From Gigantopelta aegis (Eukaryota; Mollusca; Gastropoda; Neomphalida; Peltospiridae): a DNA stretch of 64,000 nucleotides. Shown in pieces: positions 58,767 to 64,000 of this stretch. Both the position numbers and the translations under genes were made by a program. A model generated the notes under the pieces. The model ran no database searches and was not told the origin of the DNA. It saw only the letters and a list, made by a program, of their open reading frames with translations. How positions within the stretch are numbered: position 1 is the stretch's first letter; each line of letters opens with the position of its first letter. The stretch is from the NCBI RefSeq assembly GCF_016097555.1, contig NC_054703.1, positions 8,864,673 through 8,928,672 on the forward strand, read 5' to 3'.

Positions 58767-59688
58767 GCATATTATCATTGTTATTATTAACCGTGACGGG
58801 ACGTAGCCAAGTGGTAAATCGCTCGCATGATGCGTTTTCAGTTTGGGATCGATTCCCGTCGGTGGGCCTATTGGGAGGAGGAATTGCAACACGACTGGTA
58901 TATCAAAGGTCGTGGTGTGTGCTATTCTGTCTGTGGTGTGGTGCATATGACGTTTTTCATATTTCATATTAATATACTTCAATGTGTCTTTCATAATTGC
59001 GACTCCTTCATAGCTGTCTACATTATCTATGCTAATAAATTTGGATTTTTATATTGATGTTGGTGATCAGGAACCTTTGTTTCACACCACCGGTTAGGCC
59101 ATCGGACATAAGACTGGTGGGTATTGGGTTTGCAGCACGATACCACCGCCCACCCAGAGCGAATTTTAACGAATCAGTGGATAGGTGTAAGGCCACTATG
59201 CCCTCTTCTCTCACCCTAACCACTAACAACTAACCCACTGTCCTGGACACACTGCCCAGATAGCTAAGGTGTGTGTCCATGACAGCGTGCTTGAACCGTA
59301 TATATATATATATATATATAATAAAATAACCCTTTTTGCATTAGAAACAATATAGCGGATTTTCCCCTGATGATGAGTCAGAATTGTCAGATGTTTGACA
59401 TCGTGTAGCCGATGATTAATTAATAATTGTGTTTCATTGGTTTCGTTAAAAAAAAAAAAACTTTAAACCGTCGGTGGGCACATTGTTCTATTTGACGCTT
59501 TAGCAAGTGCACCACGATTGCTATATCAATAGTGTAAAAGATTCCTTACTTCTACTGGCTATCATTGAATAAATCATGTGCTATAGTGATATTGTTAAAC
59601 AAGTCAAAATGTATCTTTATTGAACGACGTCAGTGATCGATATTAGCTATATCTATAAATATTGGTTTCTGTATATAGATGAGTGGGG
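58512..59688. repeat. Right arm of a large inverted repeat
   Basis: Mirror image of 56530-57604, about 100 bp longer. Extra length comes from an expanded (TAG)n at 58701-58765 and (TA)n at 59300-59322. It contains a plus-strand SINE (58795-58965) and the second-type SINE (59080-59300), mirrored by those in the left arm. Confidence 0.88.
59080..59300 (+). repeat. SINE of the type that founded the 104-bp satellite
   Basis: ccaccggttaggccatcgga (A-box-like), gggtattgggtttgcagcac (B-box-like), cccagagcgaattttaac, ggataggtgtaaggccacta, cagcgtgcttgaaccgt. The first half corresponds to the satellite monomer, the second half to 12655-12830. Confidence 0.85.
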
Positions 59689-60027
59689 GCGCGTCAGACT
59701 AAAACTCTTAGTTTAGTGAGAGTCATTTAAGATATAATCAGCGGCGATATTTCTTCCTTCGCAATATTATATATATCAAACCTTTCAAGACCGGACCCTC
59801 CGTAAACCGGAATTCCCTCAAAACCGTACGGTTTAGAGGGAATTGACATACTAAGGAGAAAGTAAACATTTACTCTTCTTGAACTCGTTTCAGACGAGTG
59901 TTTGGCAGTCAGTGACAGCTCATCTTAAACGGTGAGGGAAATACGACAAGCATAAAGGAATGAAATGTTATATTTAACGACGCACTCAACACATCTTAGT
60001 TACGGTCATATGGCGTCGGAAATATTG
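59689..60027. repeat. Founder-like region of the 86-bp satellite plus SINE tail
   Basis: accggaccctccgtaaaccg gaattccctc recalls the ends of pogo-type elements. The stretch tttagagggaattgacatac ... aaacggtgagggaaatacga reappears, diverged, inside the satellite at 62930-63045. A SINE tail fragment (tttaacgacgcactcaacac) precedes the MITE. Confidence 0.6.
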
Positions 60028-60405
60028 TTAAAGGGACATACCCTAGTTTCAACCTGTGAAAATTAACACTAAGTTTAGTTAATCTACAAACCTGTAACAC
60101 ATTTGGATAAAGTTACAATTGAGTGAAACATGAGTCTGTGACTTTGAAATAGTGAAATACCCTCTAAAATAGACTAAAACTCGACTACATAACTGTTACT
60201 TCTCAGAAGCACGTGCATTTTTAAAAATATGAGAAATACATTTTGTGATATTAAAAACACCAGGATGACCAAAAACACTTCGAATGTACAGAAATTGATA
60301 ATCTAAACAATAAACTCTAAGTAAAGTATGGTATAAATTACCAAAAACGGTTATAATAGTCAAAAATATGCGTTAGTGTTTGAAAACTAGGGTATGTCCC
60401 TTTAA
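60028..60405. mobile_element. TTAA-flanked MITE (piggyBac-like), 378 bp
   Basis: Perfect inverted ends TTAAAGGGACATACCCTAGT at 60028 and its reverse complement ending at 60405, with TTAA at the outer edges. It shares the outer TTAAAGGGACAT with 18922-19309 but differs after it. No transposase. Confidence 0.9.
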
Positions 60406-60595
60406 GGTGAGGGAAATGCAAGCCTTAACAATATTTAACGACGCACTCAACACATTTTAGTTACGGTCATATGGCGTCAACACATTTTAGTTACGGTTAT
60501 ATGGCGTCGGAAATATTGTTACGGACCACACAGATATTGAGGGAGGAAACCAGCTGACGTCTCTGTCACGGGCTATCTGATAAACAATATTACAC
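60406..60595 (-). repeat. SINE tail fragments
   Basis: tatttaacgacgcactcaac and acattttagttacggtcata occur with a local duplication (ttttagttacgg-tatatggcgtc twice), then gatattgagggaggaaacca before the satellite. Confidence 0.7.
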
Positions 60596-63500
60596 ACAGT
60601 ATTTAGTGGGAAATACGACACGCCTGAATACGATCACTGTTGATGTATGTCTCTGTCGCTATCTGATAAACAATATTACACTCAGTATTTAGTGGGAAAT
60701 ACGACACGCCTGAATACGATCACTGCTGATGTATGTCTCTGTCGCTATCTGATAAACAATATTACACACAGTATTTAGTGGGAAATAGGACAAGCCTGAA
60801 TACGATCACTGCTGATGTATGTCTCTGTCGCTATCTGATAAACAATATTACACTCAGTATTTACTGGGAAAGACAACAAGCCTGAATACGATCACTGCTG
60901 ATGTGTGTCTCTGTCGCTATCTGATAAACAATATTACACACAGTATTTAGTGGGAAATACGACAAGCCTGAATACGATCACTGCTGATGTATATCTCTGT
61001 CGCTATCTGATAAACAATATTACACTCAGTATTTAGTGGGAAAGACAACAAGCCTGAATACGATCACTGCTGATGTATGTCTCTGTCGCTATCTGATAAA
61101 CAATATTACACACAGTATTTAGTGGGAAATAGGACAAGCCTGAATACGATCACTGCTGATGTATGTCTCTGTCGCTATCTGATAAACAATATTACACTCA
61201 GTATTTACTGGGAAAGACAACAAGCCTGAATACGATCACTGCTGATGTGTGTCTCTGTCGCTATCTGATAAACAATATTACACACAGTATTTAGTGGGAA
61301 ATACGACAAGCCTGAATACGATCACTGCTGATGTATATCTCTGTCGCTATCTGATAAACAATATTACACTCAGTATTTAGTGGGAAAGACAACAAGCCTG
61401 AATACGATCACTGCTGATGTATGTCTCTGTCGCTATCTGATAAACAATATTACACACAGTATTTAGTGGGAAATACGACACGCCTGAATACGATCACTGC
61501 TGATGTATGTCTCTGTCGCTATCTGATAAACAATATTACACACAGTATTTAGTGGGAAATACGACAAGCCTGAATACGATCACTGCTGATGTATGTCTCT
61601 GTCGCTATCTGATAAACAATATTACACACAGTATTTAGTGGGGAGTACGACAAGCCTGAATGCGATCACTGCTGATGTATGTCTCGGTCGCTATCTGATA
61701 AACAATATTACACACAGTATTTAGTGGGGAGTACGACAAGCCTGAATACGATCACTGCTGATGTATGTCTCTGTCGCTATCTGATAAACAATATTACACA
61801 CAGTATTTAGTGGGAAAGACAACAAGCCTGAATGCGATCACTGCTGATGTAAGTCTCTGTCGCTATCTGATAAACAATATTACACACAGTATTTAGTGGG
61901 GAGTACGACAAGCCTGAATGCGATCACTGCTGATGTATGTCTCGGTCGCTATCTGATAAACAATATTACACACAGTATTTAGTGGGGAGTACGACAAGCC
62001 TGAATACGATCACTGCTGATGTATGTCTCTGTCGCTATCTGATAAACAATATTACACACAGTATTTAGTGGGAAAGACAACAAGCCTGAATGCGATCATT
62101 GCTGATGTAAGTCTCTGTCGCTATCTGATAAACAATATTACACACAGTATTTAGTGGGAAATACGAGAAGTCTGAATACGATCACTGCTGATGTATGTCT
62201 CTGTCGCTATCTGATAAACAATAGTACACACAGTATTTAGTGGGAAATACAACAAGCCTGAATACGATCACTGCTGATGTACGTCTCTGTCGCTATCTGA
62301 TAAACAATATTACACACAGTATTTAGTGGGAAAGACAACAAGCCTGAATGCGATCATTGCTGATGTAAGTCTCTGTCGCTATCTGATAAACAATATTACA
62401 CACAGTATTTAGTGGGAAATACGACAAGTCTGAATACGATCACTGCTGATGTACGTCTCTGTCGCTATCTGATAAACAATATTACACACAGTATTTAGTG
62501 GGAAATACAACAAGCCTGAATGCGATCACTGCTGATGTATGTCTCTGTCGCTATCTGATAAACAATATTACACACAGTATTTAGTGGGAGATACGACAAG
62601 CCTGAATACGATCACTGCTGATGTATGTCTTTGTCGCTATCTGATAAACAATATTACTAAGTATTTAGTGGGCGATACGACAAGCCTGAATACGATCACT
62701 GCTGATGTATGTCTCTGTCGCTATCTGATAAACAATATTACACACAGTATTTAGTGGGAGATACGACAAGCCTGAATACGATTGACTGCTGATGTATGTC
62801 TCTTCGCTATATGATAAACAATATCTCAAACACAGTATTTAGTGGGAAATCCCGACAAGCCTGACGTTTTACAGAGTCCCTTCTAAAAATCATGACAGAA
62901 CGCTACCTGACATTTCTCTTGGCCCCAACAGTATTTAGAGGGAATTACATGCTAAGAGGGAATAACAATTACTGCTCCTTGAATCGTTTCAGGCGCTATC
63001 TGGCAGTCAAGTGATACTCACCTTAAACGGTGAGGGAAATACGACAAGCCTGAAGGAAGATCACTGTTTGATGTACAACGCAATCGCTTTCTATAAACAA
63101 TATATACACTCAGTACATATTGGGAAGGACGCACTGTTATTGAATGACGATCACTGCTGATGTGTGTCTCTGTCACTACTGATTTTCAATATTACACACA
63201 GTATTTAGTTTATATGCGACAAGCCTGAATACGATCACTGCTGAGCACATACCTCTGTCGCTTTGATAAACAAGTTGTTACACACAGTATTTAGTGGGAA
63301 AGACAACACTGCCTGCATAGAATCACTGCTGATGCAAGTCTCTGTCGCTATCTGATAAACAGTATTACACACAGTATTTAGTGGGAAATACGACAAGCCT
63401 GAATACGATCACTGCTGTGCATAGAATAACATATGATGCAAGTCTCTGTCGCTATCTGATAAACAATATTACACACACTATTTAGTGGGAAATACAACAA

Positions 63501-64000
63501 GCCTGAATGCGATCACTGCTGTATATAGAATAACATTTGATCCAAGTCTCTGTCGCTATCTGATATACAATATTACACACAGTATTTAGTGGGAAATACG
63601 ACAAACCTGAATGCGATCACTGCTGATGTATGTCTCTGTCGCTATCTGATAAACAATATTACACACAGTATTTAGTGGGGAGTACGACAAGCCTGAATGC
63701 GATCACTGCTGATGTATGTCTCTGTCGCTATCTGATAAACAATATTACACACAGTATTTAGTGGGAAATACGACAAGTCTCTGTCGCTGTCTGATATACA
63801 GTATTACACACAGTATTTAGTGGGAAATACAACAAGTCTCTGTCGCTATCTGATAAACAATATTACACACAGTATTTTGTGGGAAATACGAACAAGTCTC
63901 TGTCGCTATCTGATAAACAATATTACACACAGTATTTAGTGGGAAATACAACAAGTCTCTGTCGCTATCTGATAAACAATATTACACTGATAAACAATAT
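60596..64000 (+). repeat. 86-bp satellite, about 39 copies, open at window end
   Basis: Units of ctctgtcgctatctgataaa caatattacacacagtattt ... gatcactgctgatgtatgt (86 bp). Variant positions (cacaca/cactca; ggaaatacgac/ggaaagacaac/ggggagtacgac) form repeating sets: a four-unit block of 344 bp is repeated exactly at about 60764-61107 and 61108-61451. Units are disrupted at 62870-63110, where founder-like sequence appears, and shortened to about 60 bp after 63770. Confidence 0.95.

Overview
The window looks like a piece of an animal nuclear genome, most likely a mollusc and probably a gastropod. It has no operons and is about 40% satellite and microsatellite DNA. It carries many copies of tRNA-derived SINEs of a kind common in molluscan genomes (heads like gtagcccagtggtaaagcg, tails ending gtgtcgttaaacaaaa). 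It also has intronless class A GPCR genes and two fixed 200-N assembly gaps (26797-26996, 55830-56029). The species call is an inference from repeat style only.

Only two intact, ordinary protein-coding genes are convincing. Both lie on the minus strand and are paralogous class A (rhodopsin-like) peptide-receptor-type GPCRs, at 8438-9469 (343 aa) and 46147-47364 (405 aa). Each sits beside a large satellite array. Most other open frames are repeats, transposon pieces or shadows.

Layout. 0-8 kb: degenerate tandem repeats, SINEs, a SINE-core tandem array (4.85-5.56 kb), an LTR fragment, and a minus-strand LINE remnant with RNase H and C-terminal zinc-knuckle coding (7.44-8.07 kb) plus its UTR-like flank. 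8.4-9.5 kb: GPCR 1. 9.6-12.65 kb: about 29 copies of a 104-bp satellite that runs into a SINE body and so appears to derive from a SINE head. 13-24.7 kb: microsatellites, a decayed minus-strand coding region of unknown family (14.75-16 kb), a 125-bp tandem repeat, a TTAA-type MITE and SINEs. 24.7-26.4 kb: a TA-rich microsatellite with a pogo/Tigger-like non-autonomous element inside it. 27.2-28 kb: a LINE pseudogene. 28.4-38.6 kb: a 36-bp satellite present in both orientations and split by a 6.45-kb LTR retrotransposon (29180-35628). 39.2-46.1 kb: a second 36-bp minisatellite of nearly 7 kb. 46.1-47.4 kb: GPCR 2. 47.5-56 kb: SINEs, a UTR-like repeat, two Tc1/mariner copies within a segmental duplication, and a long-TIR non-autonomous element. 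56.5-59.7 kb: an inverted repeat with arms of about 1.1 kb. 60.0-64.0 kb: a second TTAA MITE and an 86-bp satellite that continues past the window end.

The most informative element is the LTR retrotransposon. Its proteins are Ty3/gypsy-like, yet integrase remnants lie upstream of the RT/RNase H remnants, the Ty1/copia-like order known from Gmr1-like elements. Its capsid resembles the SCAN-related gag of that group. It is internally deleted and broken, has LTRs a few percent diverged, and is flanked by a perfect 5-bp duplication inside the satellite. I found no convincing new cellular system. The strongest leads are this element, the SINE-to-satellite conversion, the inverted satellite arms, the large palindrome, and the GPCR pair beside satellites.
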